A stretch of DNA of 64,000 nt from Paenibacillus caseinilyticus (lineage in GTDB: Bacteria; Bacillota; Bacilli; Paenibacillales; NBRC-103111), in NCBI RefSeq assembly GCF_027533645.1, contig NZ_JAQAGY010000011.1:62001-126000 (forward strand), in the 5' to 3' direction. Below, piece by piece: positions 25,177-34,154 of the stretch; positions within the stretch are counted from its first letter, which is position 1; each line of letters begins with the position of its first letter. The position numbers and the translations under genes were made by a program. Under the pieces are notes generated by a model. The model did not search any database. It had not been told where the DNA came from and was given only the letters and a program-made list of their open reading frames with translations.

Positions 25177-25764
25177 TTAGGGACGTACCCCCCGCACGAA
25201 CAGCTCGATACTCGACTCTATAAATGCTGGCAGGGTTACCTTCGTAATCGTGGACGCACCGAATAGCTGTGTCATGAAGGCCCCGTAATTCATCCACATA
25301 AACGTAATCGCCTGTGTTTCCGCATCCGTGAGGATCATTTGATTCCTGCTTTGCATGTCATTAAAATATTTCGTTAACAGCTCCAGCATTTTACGCGGAT
25401 GCTTCTGTGCCTTCTCGCGGATCTCGATCAATTCGTCGTCGCGTAAGACGATGAGGAACAACTTACGGTTACGGTCCATAATTTCATGATACATCCGGCT
25501 AATTGTAAGCAGGTCCTTCCTCAGATCCCAAGCGACATTCTCGTTAAAGATTCGGGTCATTTCAATCGAATAATGATAACGGTCAACGGCTTTCTCCAGC
25601 AAATTGAATTTGCTGCCGAAGTTGCGAAACAATGTCATCTCGCTGACGCCCGCCGCTGAGGCGATTTCCTTAGTCGATACGCCTTTGTATCCTTTCTCAG
25701 CCATTAAGTCAATGGCAGCCAGCATCAACCGGCTTTTATTATCCAATGTCTTCTTGTCTTCCAA
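25177..25764 (-). CDS. TetR/AcrR-family transcriptional regulator
   Basis: About 195 residues. The HTH reads KSRLMLAAIDLMAEKGYKGV, then STKEIASAAGVSEMTLFRNFGSKFNLLEKAVD. A TTG at 25764 preceded by GAAGGTGAT is the most likely start; the frame continues to an ATG-less extension at 25797. The C-terminal helical domain ends VTLPAFIESSIELFVRG, as in the YcfQ-like/TetR_C_11-type group. An inverted repeat GTTAGT-GATA-ACTAAC lies about 40 bases upstream, and a half-similar word precedes the SRPBCC gene downstream. Autorepressor and repressor of SRPBCC by inference. Confidence 0.83.
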   Translation of the reverse strand: MEDKKTLDNKSRLMLAAIDLMAEKGYKGVSTKEIASAAGVSEMTLFRNFGSKFNLLEKAVDRYHYSIEMTRIFNENVAWDLRKDLLTISRMYHEIMDRNRKLFLIVLRDDELIEIREKAQKHPRKMLELLTKYFNDMQSRNQMILTDAETQAITFMWMNYGAFMTQLFGASTITKVTLPAFIESSIELFVRGVRP

Positions 25765-25804
25765 ATCATCACCTTCCAAGCACGGGTAGAACGACACTAT
25801 GATA

Positions 25805-25820
25805 GTTAGTGATAACTAAC
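25805..25820. promoter_or_regulatory. TetR operator
   Basis: GTTAGT-GATA-ACTAAC, perfect six-base arms around GATA, immediately upstream of the TetR gene. Confidence 0.6.
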
Positions 25821-26154
25821 ACATAATATGTTTATAATATCCATTTTTGTTATATTTGTCAATGGCCCCGTGCGGGCTTTAATCGGAAGCTGGCACACGA
25901 AAACCTGCTTCCCGTAGCGCACATCTTCCGATCGCCGATTTGACTCCGTTCACTTTCTTCAGTATCGGTTTCGACGAATGTACTAGAGGGGCGACGCTCG
26001 TAGAATTAGGGATACATAATGGGAAAGATAGCCATAATAAAGGCAGGTAAATTTTGAAAATCATGAATCCAAAGACAGAGGAAACGGTCGAATATTAAAT
26101 CATCATATTTTTTAACTATGCGGGCTATTACTGCCCATGGATGGAGGCGGCCAC
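25821..26154. other. Intergenic region upstream of the cyclase operon
   Basis: About 330 bases, AT-rich at both ends. No supported gene: a 61-codon minus-strand frame (25879-26064) has no ribosome site. GGAGG at 26143-26147 serves the TTG start at 26155. Confidence 0.4.
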
Positions 26155-28005
26155 TTGAATATCATCCGCGAACTGTCCCTCCCGTCATTAAGGATGCCGC
26201 TTATACTGACCTTCCTCGGCATGGCCGCGGCCATTTATCCGTTGTCCTTTCTGTACGGGATCGAACTCTATTTCATCCATGCCGCTGCGTGGTTTGCCTA
26301 TCGCAGGCATTCATACAGCGCAGCGTTCGCCGTATCTCTTACCGGAGCCGCAAGCGGCATCTTTCTTTGGGGACATACTCCCCTGCTGGCACTGTTTCCG
26401 CTGGAAATTATGGCGGTTCACGCACTGGTCCTCCGGTTCGGGTTCCCGCTTGCCGGCGGCGCCCTGCTCTATTGGTCCACACTCGGCCTGCTGCTTCACG
26501 GGGCCGGCTACTTTTGGGTTACGAACGGGGAGCCGAAATTCTGGATGCTCGTATTGCTTTTCCAGGCGGGCAGCGGTCTGTTGAACGTCGTTATCGGCGA
26601 TATTGCGGCAGACTATATTCCCCGCCTGCGGCGGCTGGAGATGCAGACAGACCGCCCTGTATGGCGTATCCAACGGATATGGTTCCAGCTGTGCGTCATC
26701 CTGCTGGTTACCCCGCTTAGCATCTTCCTATACCAGAGCGGCCATTTTACTTACCGGGAAGTGCTGGCCTCGACAGCCGGACAATTTGAGTCCATGGCCT
26801 TTCATTTGAACCGAAATATCAATGCGATGTCCGAACAGGATCTTCACGATCTCAAGGTGCATTCCACCCTTCAAAAGGCGGCGCTTCATACGCTGTTCGC
26901 TAACCTGACGCTGCAGTCGGATATAAAGCTCACCCTTGTCGACGAGGAGAACAGGGTCATTGCCGCTAATGAACGGTCCGTTCAGCAGTTATCCGGGGCA
27001 TATGATTGGCGGAGCGGAGGTGAGATCAAGCCCCTCCCTCATGGGCTGCAGCTCTGGATGCCCGGAGACGTACCGGACTACAATACGATATCCAGGTGGG
27101 AAGGCGGCAAATTCGCAGCCTCATATACACTGGAGAGGCTGCCGTATAAGCTGATCGCTGCCCTGCCGATCGCTCCTTTTCAGCAGTCCGTGTTTGCTAT
27201 GTTTATCAAGAGCCTCATCCTCGCATTCGCCTTGATTCTCGTGTCCGCACTGCTTGCGCTGTGGGCGACCCGCCGGTTCTCTCATTCGCTGTCCGAGCTC
27301 GCCGACTTCTCGACGGATCTCCCCCGCAAGATCAGAACGGAGTCTCTCTTTGCGTGGAAGCAAAGCCGGATTCACGAGGTGAGCATGCTTAGTAACAATA
27401 TTGCGGAGATGTCCCGGGAGCTGTCCCGGATGTTTCATGACATCAATGAAAGTGAAGAAAAGCTGCGTATTCTTGTCGACTTCGATACGCTCACAGGGCT
27501 CGCCAACCGTCATAGCTTCTCGATCTATCTCCCTTCCGTCATCCGGGGGGCTCAGCAGGGGGGCGGCCGTGCCGCCTGTCTGTTTATCGATCTCGACCGG
27601 TTCAAGTCGATCAACGATACATACGGTCACGAGGCCGGTGACACTTTTCTTCGGGAATTCGGGGCGCGGCTCGGACGCTTCAGCTCCGATGGTGTCAAGG
27701 TTTTCCGCTTGGCCGGTGACGAATTCGTTATCGTACTCAGCGAACCGCTGCCAGATGACCTGAAGCAGTGGGCGGACGGCGTCCAGCGCATGCTCGCCGA
27801 GGGCAGCGTGCTGCTGGACGGCCACCATGTGCCCATCTCTTTCAGTGCAGGGCTCGCCGTTTATCCGGACCATGGGCCCGATGCGGACAGCCTGGTCAGA
27901 AGCGCGGACACAGCTATGTATCAGGCGAAGGTATCGGGCCGAGGCCGCGTCCGAATGACAGCGGACCCGGATCATCCCATAGAGGAAGGAGAAGCGCCGC
28001 CATGA
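26155..28005 (+). CDS. Membrane diguanylate cyclase (GGDEF)
   Basis: About 616 residues from the TTG at 26155, seven bases after GGAGG; an ATG at 26137 overlaps that site. Residues 1-165 hold five or six membrane segments, a seventh lies near 195 (CVILLVTPLSIFLYQ), an extracytoplasmic domain spans about 205-350, and another helix (LILAFALILVSALLALWATR) leads to a HAMP-like linker. The GGDEF domain (about 445-600) has DFDTLTGLANRHSF, FIDLDRFKSINDTYGHEAGD and the active-site RLAGDEFVIVL (AGDEF, compatible with activity). A clear RxxD inhibitory site is not seen. It makes cyclic-di-GMP. It overlaps the next gene, a solute-binding protein, by four bases. Confidence 0.87.
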   Translation: MNIIRELSLPSLRMPLILTFLGMAAAIYPLSFLYGIELYFIHAAAWFAYRRHSYSAAFAVSLTGAASGIFLWGHTPLLALFPLEIMAVHALVLRFGFPLAGGALLYWSTLGLLLHGAGYFWVTNGEPKFWMLVLLFQAGSGLLNVVIGDIAADYIPRLRRLEMQTDRPVWRIQRIWFQLCVILLVTPLSIFLYQSGHFTYREVLASTAGQFESMAFHLNRNINAMSEQDLHDLKVHSTLQKAALHTLFANLTLQSDIKLTLVDEENRVIAANERSVQQLSGAYDWRSGGEIKPLPHGLQLWMPGDVPDYNTISRWEGGKFAASYTLERLPYKLIAALPIAPFQQSVFAMFIKSLILAFALILVSALLALWATRRFSHSLSELADFSTDLPRKIRTESLFAWKQSRIHEVSMLSNNIAEMSRELSRMFHDINESEEKLRILVDFDTLTGLANRHSFSIYLPSVIRGAQQGGGRAACLFIDLDRFKSINDTYGHEAGDTFLREFGARLGRFSSDGVKVFRLAGDEFVIVLSEPLPDDLKQWADGVQRMLAEGSVLLDGHHVPISFSAGLAVYPDHGPDADSLVRSADTAMYQAKVSGRGRVRMTADPDHPIEEGEAPP

Positions 28006-29312
28006 AAGCAGTCATTCATAGTATTCTGGTTGCCGCACTGCTCATCGCTGCCGGCTGGCATGCAAAGAGGGGCGGCACGGCGCCACCGGAGGGCGGGAAG
28101 TCCGACAAGGCAGCTTCAGAATGGACAGCAGCGGAAGACGCCCGAGGTCCAGTCAAGCTGAAGATATGGATGCCGGATCCCATGCTGGAAACCGAAATCC
28201 GCGATTTCCAATCCAGCAATCCGAATATTGACATAGAAGTGGTCAGTCTGGCAGGCAGCACGCGGATTACGGAGCGATACCGCGAGGCGCTGGCTTCCGG
28301 CAGTGCGCCGGATCTGCTCGTATTGACGCACGGGATGCTGGGATCGTTCAATGGGATTGAAGAGCTCGCCGATCTGTCGGACAGTCCGCTCCCGCTCGCC
28401 GAATATAGGGAGCAGATGGGAGAGTACCTATGGAACATCCACCGGTCGCTCGACAGTAAACGCCTCATCGCCGTCCCTTTCCAGACGCACCCCAACGTTC
28501 TGTTCTACCGGGCCGACCTGTTCGAACGGGCCGGATTTCCGTCAGAACCGGACCAGCTTGCCGCATTCCTTGAGGAGCCGGATCATGTGGTCAATCTCGT
28601 ATCTTCACTCAGCGAGAACGGGATCTCAACCATTCAGTGGAACCATGATTTTATTACCGTACTGAGCACCGGGAATTATATGTTCAGCCCTTCGTTCGAG
28701 TTCCAGCGAATGTCGGCCATGTACCGTAATGCCGCGTCGGTGTCCTTCCGGACCAAAGCCTATATAGCCAACACATCCATATGGTTGCCTGAAGGTCATG
28801 CGATGCTCAAGGAGGGCAGGCTCGCGGCCGTTATGATGCCGGACTGGGGCGAGAATCAACTGGCGGAGTGGCTCCCTGAACAGGCCGGCCTCTGGCGCGT
28901 CACGCGTCTCCCGCTCGGGGGATCAAGCATTGACCTGGTTTCGAGCAATTCCATTGCGGTTACGGCACAGAGCAGGAACAAAGCAGCCGCTGCAAAGTTT
29001 CTTGACTATCTCCGGAGATATTCCGGAAGCCTGAACTGGGATAATTCCACCAGCCCCTCACCGTTTCTCGGCGGTCAGCTCTCGAAACAGCTCTATCTGA
29101 AGCTCACACTTTCACAGCCCGTTACGACGATTCCAACTCCCTTGGACCCGAAGGCGTTCGACCGCTGGAGAACGTCAATGGAGATGGCGATTGATCAGAA
29201 CATACCGCCCGAGGAAATGCTTGAAAGCGCAAAAAACGACGTCTTGGATGTACTGGCTGTCCCACTGGAACAGCTCCGGGAGTTTAGCTCGGATTGGCAT
29301 TCTGAACAGTAA
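28002..29312 (+). CDS. Solute-binding protein without lipobox Cys, coupled to the cyclase
   Basis: About 436 residues; its ATG overlaps the TGA of the cyclase gene (ATGA). The signal segment VIHSILVAALLIAAGWHAKR has the shape of a lipoprotein signal, but Trp (TGG) stands where the lipobox Cys (TGC/TGT) is expected. The mature part is a family-1 sugar-type binding protein: LKIWMPDPMLETEIRDFQSS, APDLLVLTHGMLGSFNGIEE, VPFQTHPNVLFYRADLFERA and KAAAAKFLDYLRR. No permease or ATPase gene accompanies it. Inference: it presents a ligand to the external domain of the cyclase rather than to a transporter. The 3' end overlaps the convergent cysC gene by 29 bases. Confidence 0.83.
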   Translation: MKAVIHSILVAALLIAAGWHAKRGGTAPPEGGKSDKAASEWTAAEDARGPVKLKIWMPDPMLETEIRDFQSSNPNIDIEVVSLAGSTRITERYREALASGSAPDLLVLTHGMLGSFNGIEELADLSDSPLPLAEYREQMGEYLWNIHRSLDSKRLIAVPFQTHPNVLFYRADLFERAGFPSEPDQLAAFLEEPDHVVNLVSSLSENGISTIQWNHDFITVLSTGNYMFSPSFEFQRMSAMYRNAASVSFRTKAYIANTSIWLPEGHAMLKEGRLAAVMMPDWGENQLAEWLPEQAGLWRVTRLPLGGSSIDLVSSNSIAVTAQSRNKAAAAKFLDYLRRYSGSLNWDNSTSPSPFLGGQLSKQLYLKLTLSQPVTTIPTPLDPKAFDRWRTSMEMAIDQNIPPEEMLESAKNDVLDVLAVPLEQLREFSSDWHSEQ

Positions 29313-29859
29313 CATTAGGAAGATGAGGATGACCGGCCATGAACTTCTTGTCTTTGTAGAAGAAGTCCATAATCCGGCGCACATTCGACTCCACACTGTC
29401 CGTAAGCGTATCGATCGTGATTTCCGGATGCGCCGGCGGTTCGTAGACATCGGAAATACCGGTAAACGCTGCGATCTCCCCTTTTCTCGCTTTTGCATAT
29501 AAGCCTTTCACATCTCGGCGTACACATTCTTCTAGTGGACAATGCACATACACTTCAACGTAGGACTCCAGCTCTGCCCGTGCATAGTTCCGCATTTCCG
29601 CATAGGGCGCGATCATAGAGATGATCGTCGTCACCCCATTGCGGTTCAGCAGCTTGCTAATATAGACGGCTCGGCGAATATTCTCGAGCCGGTCTTCTTT
29701 GCCGAACCCAAGCTCTCGTCCTACCTCGCGTCTAAGCTCATCGCCGTCCAAGCATTCGACTCTAGCGCCTCTTTCCTGGAGAGCCGCTGTCAGAGCTATG
29801 GCCGTCGTTGTTTTACCAGAGCTTGGAAGTCCTGTTAACCATATTGCCTTCCCGACCAA
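29284..29859 (-). CDS. cysC: Adenylylsulfate (APS) kinase
   Basis: A 191-residue APS kinase, which phosphorylates APS to PAPS, the sulfate donor. It starts on TTG with GGAGG nine bases upstream. Walker A GLPSSGKTTTA, CLDGDELRREVGRELGF (the conserved DGD), FGKEDRLENIRRAVYISKLL, ISMIAPYAEMRNYAR and the lid segment with KGLYAKARKGEIAAFTGISDVYEPP are all present; the last 25 residues (GHPHLPNVTVQNANPS) extend past the usual end. It follows the STM4011 gene by 15 bases in the same operon. No ATP sulfurylase, PAPS reductase or sulfotransferase is seen in the window, so its PAPS or APS-kinase activity may serve the unknown pathway of that operon. Confidence 0.9.
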   Translation of the reverse strand: MVGKAIWLTGLPSSGKTTTAIALTAALQERGARVECLDGDELRREVGRELGFGKEDRLENIRRAVYISKLLNRNGVTTIISMIAPYAEMRNYARAELESYVEVYVHCPLEECVRRDVKGLYAKARKGEIAAFTGISDVYEPPAHPEITIDTLTDSVESNVRRIMDFFYKDKKFMAGHPHLPNVTVQNANPS

Positions 29860-29874
29860 TGGCTCTGTCCTCCT

Positions 29875-30732
29875 CTACGATAACATAGCGATCCTCTCAA
29901 GTAGGCGGTCTCCGTAAATACGCTCGAACGGCTGCCCCTCCATGTGGATATAGCCTATATAACAATCACATTGCTTCATCCGGCACGGGCTTTCTTTTGA
30001 GATGCCTTCCAGCCCATGTTTATACAGATTGCCGATCACTTGCCGATCCTTATAGCAGCGCTTGACGCGCCCGTCTCCTTGGACATAAAACACATGGTGT
30101 CCGGCACGGCACGGCTTGCCCAGACTGTCGTAATCCTTGGCATTATGTACAAAATAGGGGTCTATACGGCTCAAAAACGCTGTATCCTCGGCAGAATAAT
30201 AATCCCGTTTATCTTTGTAGGCGTTCACCCACATATACACATCTTCAGGCAATGCCTTCCTTAGGGAAGAAATGGAGTGGAACGCGCTCTTGACACCGAC
30301 ACAACCTACACTGAAGTGGATTTTTTGTTCGTAGAGTTTGCCGCATTGCCGTAAGAATCGCTCTTCCTCCGTCTGCCCGGGATGGTAGGTAACCCAGAAT
30401 GCAGCTGTTACCGGGTTCAACTCGCTCGTCCAATCGAGATTAGCGGATAAGTTGGTTTGGATAGCGACTTTATCCACGTGGTGCATATGCGACAGCTGAG
30501 CCAAGGCCTCCCTGTACCAACGATGCGTAAGCCCTTCGCCATAAGGGTTGAAGAACACGGACAGCTGATGTCCGCTGTCCTCTTGATTCCTAACCCAGTC
30601 GACAAAGGTCTGCACCTGCAGCCGGTCCTTCGCCAATGTCTCCTGGCTATCCGTGTTCTTGCTAAAAGGACAGTACGGGCAGTCGTAATTGCACGAGCTT
30701 AAGCTCCCGCGGAAATAAATCGTCGCTTTCAT
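29875..30732 (-). CDS. STM4011-family radical SAM protein
   Basis: About 285 residues from the ATG at 30732, which overlaps the STM4012 stop by four bases (ATGA). The radical SAM cluster motif CNYDCPYCPF (CX3CX2C) lies at residues about 16-23. HQLSVFFNPYGEGLTHRWYREAL shows the GE-like motif. Near the C terminus are AGHHVFYVQGDGRVKRCYKD and ESPCRMKQCDCYIGYIHMEG, extra Cys that could ligate an auxiliary Fe-S cluster. The family name refers to Salmonella STM4011; its reaction is not known to me. Genes STM4011-STM4015 occur together in distant bacteria, which suggests one pathway. Confidence 0.85.
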   Translation of the reverse strand: MKATIYFRGSLSSCNYDCPYCPFSKNTDSQETLAKDRLQVQTFVDWVRNQEDSGHQLSVFFNPYGEGLTHRWYREALAQLSHMHHVDKVAIQTNLSANLDWTSELNPVTAAFWVTYHPGQTEEERFLRQCGKLYEQKIHFSVGCVGVKSAFHSISSLRKALPEDVYMWVNAYKDKRDYYSAEDTAFLSRIDPYFVHNAKDYDSLGKPCRAGHHVFYVQGDGRVKRCYKDRQVIGNLYKHGLEGISKESPCRMKQCDCYIGYIHMEGQPFERIYGDRLLERIAMLS

Positions 30733-32105
30733 GAGAGCACACAGCTTTCCATGCGCGCCCGGATATCCGGGGAGATGAACCAATCTCCGATGGCGTCGGA
30801 GTACATAAGCCCTTCTTCCGTCAGCCGCAGTACCTCTTGCTCTACAGCAGCAAGGTCCGTATGCAGAAGCAGATTCAACTCGGGATAATCGGCGAGAACG
30901 GACGCTCCGAACCTCTCCGCATAGCTGCTCAACACCAAGCCTTCCGTATGAAGCAGCGCTTTCAGGATGAAGCGGCGCTGTTGGTCATCCTTGCTCAGCA
31001 CAATGCCGTAATCGGCATGGGTGTAATCGGCTGCAGCCACGTAGTCGGCTATGATGCTTGCTGTGGCTGAACGCCCTACGCTGTATCGCGAGGAATAATG
31101 GACCGATCTTGTGTAGGATCGCGCACCGCAGCCGAGTCCGACCATCCCTTCCTCCTGACAGCCATAAGGAAGCAATGGCTTCGCCGAACCCGCTTCCGCT
31201 TTGGCGAACCTCCGCATCGAGTACTGGGTATACCCGTGCGCAAGCATACGTTCCCGCGCCGCGCGGTAGAACCTTACCCTCTGATCCTCGCCGCTCTGCC
31301 TGATCTGCTCCGGCTTTACAATCGTGTGCTCGCGGGTGTACAGCGGATAAATAAAGATCTCCTCCGGCTCATAGGACAGCGCTTTATCCAGCGAATACAT
31401 CCATGTATCAAGGGTTTGACCGGGAAGGCCGTAGATCAAATCCAAATTAAGGATCGGAAATTGGTACTGCTTGAGCTGTTCCAGAGCTCTTTCGACTTCC
31501 TGCGGCTTCTGCGGACGATAGATCGCTTCCGCTTCCGACTCGATGAAGCTTTGGATGCCCATGCTGACCCGGTCCACCTGCCTGCTCTTTAGAATGGCCA
31601 GGCGTTCGGAGGTTACCGTCTCGGGAGATGTCTCTACCGAGATGGAAGCTTGAAGCGGATCCACGCCTATGACATGCTGGGCAATATGAAACAACCGGTC
31701 AAGCTGGCGGGGTTCGAGCAAAGTCGGCGTTCCGCCTCCGATCGCGAATCGGGCAACCGGCTTATTCTGAAGGAACGGCGCCCATTGTGCAGCTTGTCTT
31801 TCCAAGGCATCCACATACTGGGCATGCACATCGGCTCTCTTGTCAGGCAATGTGAATAGATTGCAGAAGCCGCAGCGGGCCCCGCAAAACGGGATATGCA
31901 TATATAAAAAGAACGTATCTGCCAATTCCTGGCTCCACAGATCGGAAAGCGGCAGCCTCGTCTCGAGTTCTCGATAGGAAGTTTTGTGCGGATAAGAGTA
32001 CAGATAAGACCGGTAAGGATCTAGTGTCAGGTTATCCTTCCAGCTGCGCAGAGCTTCCGGGTTCTGGATGATGTCCAAATCAGTAGGGTGGACCGTATGG
32101 CTCAT
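30729..32105 (-). CDS. STM4012-family radical SAM protein (HemN-like)
   Basis: A 458-residue protein of the coproporphyrinogen-III-oxidase-like radical SAM group. The cluster motif PFCGARCGFCNLF (CX3CX2C) is near residue 73; RFAIGGGTPTLLEPRQLDRL, VSMGIQSFIESEAEAIYRPQ and LDLIYGLPGQTLDTW follow the HemN pattern; the C-terminal HemN-like part has FILKALLHTEGLVLSSYAERFG and LTEEGLMYSDAIGDWFIS. It is probably not a haem enzyme, because the context is the STM4011-4015 set. Ribosome site GAGGAG lies 6 bases before ATG. It is second to last of the STM genes in order of transcription. Confidence 0.87.
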   Translation of the reverse strand: MSHTVHPTDLDIIQNPEALRSWKDNLTLDPYRSYLYSYPHKTSYRELETRLPLSDLWSQELADTFFLYMHIPFCGARCGFCNLFTLPDKRADVHAQYVDALERQAAQWAPFLQNKPVARFAIGGGTPTLLEPRQLDRLFHIAQHVIGVDPLQASISVETSPETVTSERLAILKSRQVDRVSMGIQSFIESEAEAIYRPQKPQEVERALEQLKQYQFPILNLDLIYGLPGQTLDTWMYSLDKALSYEPEEIFIYPLYTREHTIVKPEQIRQSGEDQRVRFYRAARERMLAHGYTQYSMRRFAKAEAGSAKPLLPYGCQEEGMVGLGCGARSYTRSVHYSSRYSVGRSATASIIADYVAAADYTHADYGIVLSKDDQQRRFILKALLHTEGLVLSSYAERFGASVLADYPELNLLLHTDLAAVEQEVLRLTEEGLMYSDAIGDWFISPDIRARMESCVLS

Positions 32106-32126
32106 AATTGATCTCCTCTTCTCACC

Positions 32127-32912
32127 TTACAAAATAAATTCGCGATAAGGCACGTTCCATACGACCTCATGGGCAAGCCTGTGGCCGTTGTAGCCATCTT
32201 CACCGAAGGCGGTGCCGTGATCGGAGAACGCCATGCAAAATACAGGCCGTTCCCGTTCTCTGAATTCCTGAAATAATCGGCCAAGCTCGCCGTCAACATA
32301 TCGGAGTGCCGCGCGCTGCGTCTCTACCGAGTCTTTCTTCGCTCCGGGCACAAAATAATGATTCGGCCCATGAATCGCTGAAATATTCATAAACAGAAAC
32401 AGACGCTCCGTCTTCTCCGAATTGTGCAGCAGCTTGATGGCATGGTTCACCTGATGCTCGGTAGAGCGTGGATTCGTAACCCCAAAGTTCATTCTCCAAT
32501 AGCTTTCCTGGAAATAGCCGGGAAGCACTTTGGCGAGCGGAACTTTTTTGGTGAAAAAGATGACGCCTCCAATACAGATCGTACGGTAGCCCTCTGCCTG
32601 CAATCCGGACACGATATCCGTCGAATCAAATTGCCATGTATAGGGATGGATCTTGAATCCCGTATTCTTCGAATGAAATAATCGAACATGCTCTGACTTA
32701 TCGGTTGTAGCCGGGGTGGGCAGAAATCCGCCGAAGAAAGCATGATGCGCCGCATAAGTGAAGCTGCCCGGCGTGTGCCGAAGTTCCCAAGGTCCGCTGC
32801 CGCACAGGTTCGGGCAGTTGTCTTCCTCCATGACGGCGGCGTCATAGCGCAGCGTATCCAGTGTAATCATGAGAATATCATGACTGCCTACAATTTCATT
32901 CATGTTAAACAT
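32127..32912 (-). CDS. STM4013/SEN3800-family sulfatase-like hydrolase
   Basis: A 261-residue alkaline-phosphatase-superfamily protein. Metal-ligand motifs are visible: DILMITLDTLRYDAAVME (first Asp pair), the presumed nucleophile Thr in GSFTYAAHHAFFGGF, and MAFSDHGTAFGEDGYNGHRLAHE (Asp-His and His). Formylglycine-type C/S-x-P-x-R is absent, so it is not a classical sulfatase but could hydrolyse or transfer a phosphate or sulfate ester. No signal peptide, so cytoplasmic. It overlaps the STM4014 gene by eight bases. The APS kinase at the operon end is in line with sulfate-ester chemistry; that link is inference. Confidence 0.85.
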   Translation of the reverse strand: MFNMNEIVGSHDILMITLDTLRYDAAVMEEDNCPNLCGSGPWELRHTPGSFTYAAHHAFFGGFLPTPATTDKSEHVRLFHSKNTGFKIHPYTWQFDSTDIVSGLQAEGYRTICIGGVIFFTKKVPLAKVLPGYFQESYWRMNFGVTNPRSTEHQVNHAIKLLHNSEKTERLFLFMNISAIHGPNHYFVPGAKKDSVETQRAALRYVDGELGRLFQEFRERERPVFCMAFSDHGTAFGEDGYNGHRLAHEVVWNVPYREFIL

Positions 32913-34152
32913 GGTGGTGATCCCCTTCCATTGAGATCCTCGAAGGGAGTGAAGCCATTCTCATTTCCCATTCATAGGGGTCATGTCCTTCATAATGACT
33001 ATGATACAGCAAATCTCCGAACGGATTGACATCGAGTACATAGGGCCGAAAGGACGTGCTGCTCAATAATACATCGATGCCCGCGACGGTAGAATGTGGA
33101 AAGGCCGCTAACGTCTGTTCGGCACATTGCCGCACGGCAGCCTGAAGCTCGTCAGGCAGGCCAATTGCATCCAAGCTGAGCCGGTCGCTATCGAGATGCA
33201 AGTTCGTTATCGGTGTTCGGCTTGCCCTGGCAATACTGTGACAAGCCTTACCGGCTACCACAAGCTGCCGGATATCATAAGCGCGATCCTGATAAGATGC
33301 TTTCGGAATCCATTGCTCTATATGAGCGCCATGCCCTAATAACCAGTTGATGATTTGGCGGATGACAGGGCGTTCTGTGTAGGTCACCAGCTTTTTGACG
33401 TTATAGAATAACGGAGGTCTGGTTTGATAGCTCTGCACACCAATCGTAGTCACGGCCGATTCTGCCCCTGTAGCGGGGTTGACTTGGTACGCCATGACGC
33501 CGCACGCGCCGGAGCCTGATGCCAGCTTAATAAATAAACGGTGCATCCGCTCATTCACCATAGCATCCCGCAGAGTATTGTAATCCGCAATGGCTTCCGG
33601 CGAAGCTAGTCTTCTGGGCACCGGCAATCCAGCGGATGATAAGATCTGGTGCGTGTGCCTCTTATCGAACATCGCGGCTATTTCCTCAGGAGCATTCATC
33701 CATCTCGGCGTATTCCACAGCTGTATGGCCTCCCTGTCCAGTCGGGACAACAGCCTGCAATACCCGCGAAACCACTGGGAAGGATGATACAGCTTGCCCT
33801 TGATTTCCTTCAAACCATGGGCCGTCCTAACCGGAATAGGCTGAACCACGCTCTTGTTATACCCCACCCATCGCTCGTCTATAGGGAGGCTTGCCGCATC
33901 AGGGGCGCCAAGTGCTATAAGCTCACGTTCCACTTCAAAATGCTCCCCTGGCGCGTCGAGCCGAAGCAAGGGCGGTTCATCCATCGTCCCCCGCCCCAGA
34001 CTTTGTACAATCGAACTCAAGGATGCTTGTCCCTGCAGCACATCGATATAATTCAAAACAAGGGCTGGGGGTAACCCCAGCCGAGCTCTCGCCGCTTGCA
34101 GTCCGGTTGTTCTTCTATTATCGGAATTGCCAATGACAATCATCGATTGCAT
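32905..34152 (-). CDS. STM4014-family ATP-grasp protein
   Basis: A 415-residue protein. An N-terminal pre-ATP-grasp part (MIVIGNSDNRRTTGLQAARA, LVLNYIDVLQG) is followed by the ATP-binding portion: MFDKRHTHQILSSAGLPVPR, RLFIKLASGSGACGVMAYQ (Lys and Gly-rich loop), RAYDIRQLVVAGKACHSIAR and the metal-binding VAGIDVLLSSTSFRPYVLDV followed by NPFGDLL. It likely joins an acyl phosphate to an amine or thiol. The STM4014 name comes from the conserved set; function unknown. Starts 2 bases after STM4015; ATG at 34152 or 34143. Confidence 0.85.
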   Translation of the reverse strand: MQSMIVIGNSDNRRTTGLQAARARLGLPPALVLNYIDVLQGQASLSSIVQSLGRGTMDEPPLLRLDAPGEHFEVERELIALGAPDAASLPIDERWVGYNKSVVQPIPVRTAHGLKEIKGKLYHPSQWFRGYCRLLSRLDREAIQLWNTPRWMNAPEEIAAMFDKRHTHQILSSAGLPVPRRLASPEAIADYNTLRDAMVNERMHRLFIKLASGSGACGVMAYQVNPATGAESAVTTIGVQSYQTRPPLFYNVKKLVTYTERPVIRQIINWLLGHGAHIEQWIPKASYQDRAYDIRQLVVAGKACHSIARASRTPITNLHLDSDRLSLDAIGLPDELQAAVRQCAEQTLAAFPHSTVAGIDVLLSSTSFRPYVLDVNPFGDLLYHSHYEGHDPYEWEMRMASLPSRISMEGDHHHV

Positions 34153-34154
34153 CT

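Noticed and set aside
25879..26064. 61-codon minus-strand frame in the gap before the cyclase gene
   Set aside because: No ribosome site, no homologue recognised, atypical composition.
30729..32105. HemN/HemW coproporphyrinogen oxidase
   Set aside because: Sequence is HemN-like, but the gene order with STM4011, 4013, 4014 and 4015 fits the STM4012 family better.
32127..32912. Classical formylglycine sulfatase
   Set aside because: The C/S-x-P-x-R activation motif is absent; only the general alkaline-phosphatase-superfamily metal motifs are seen.
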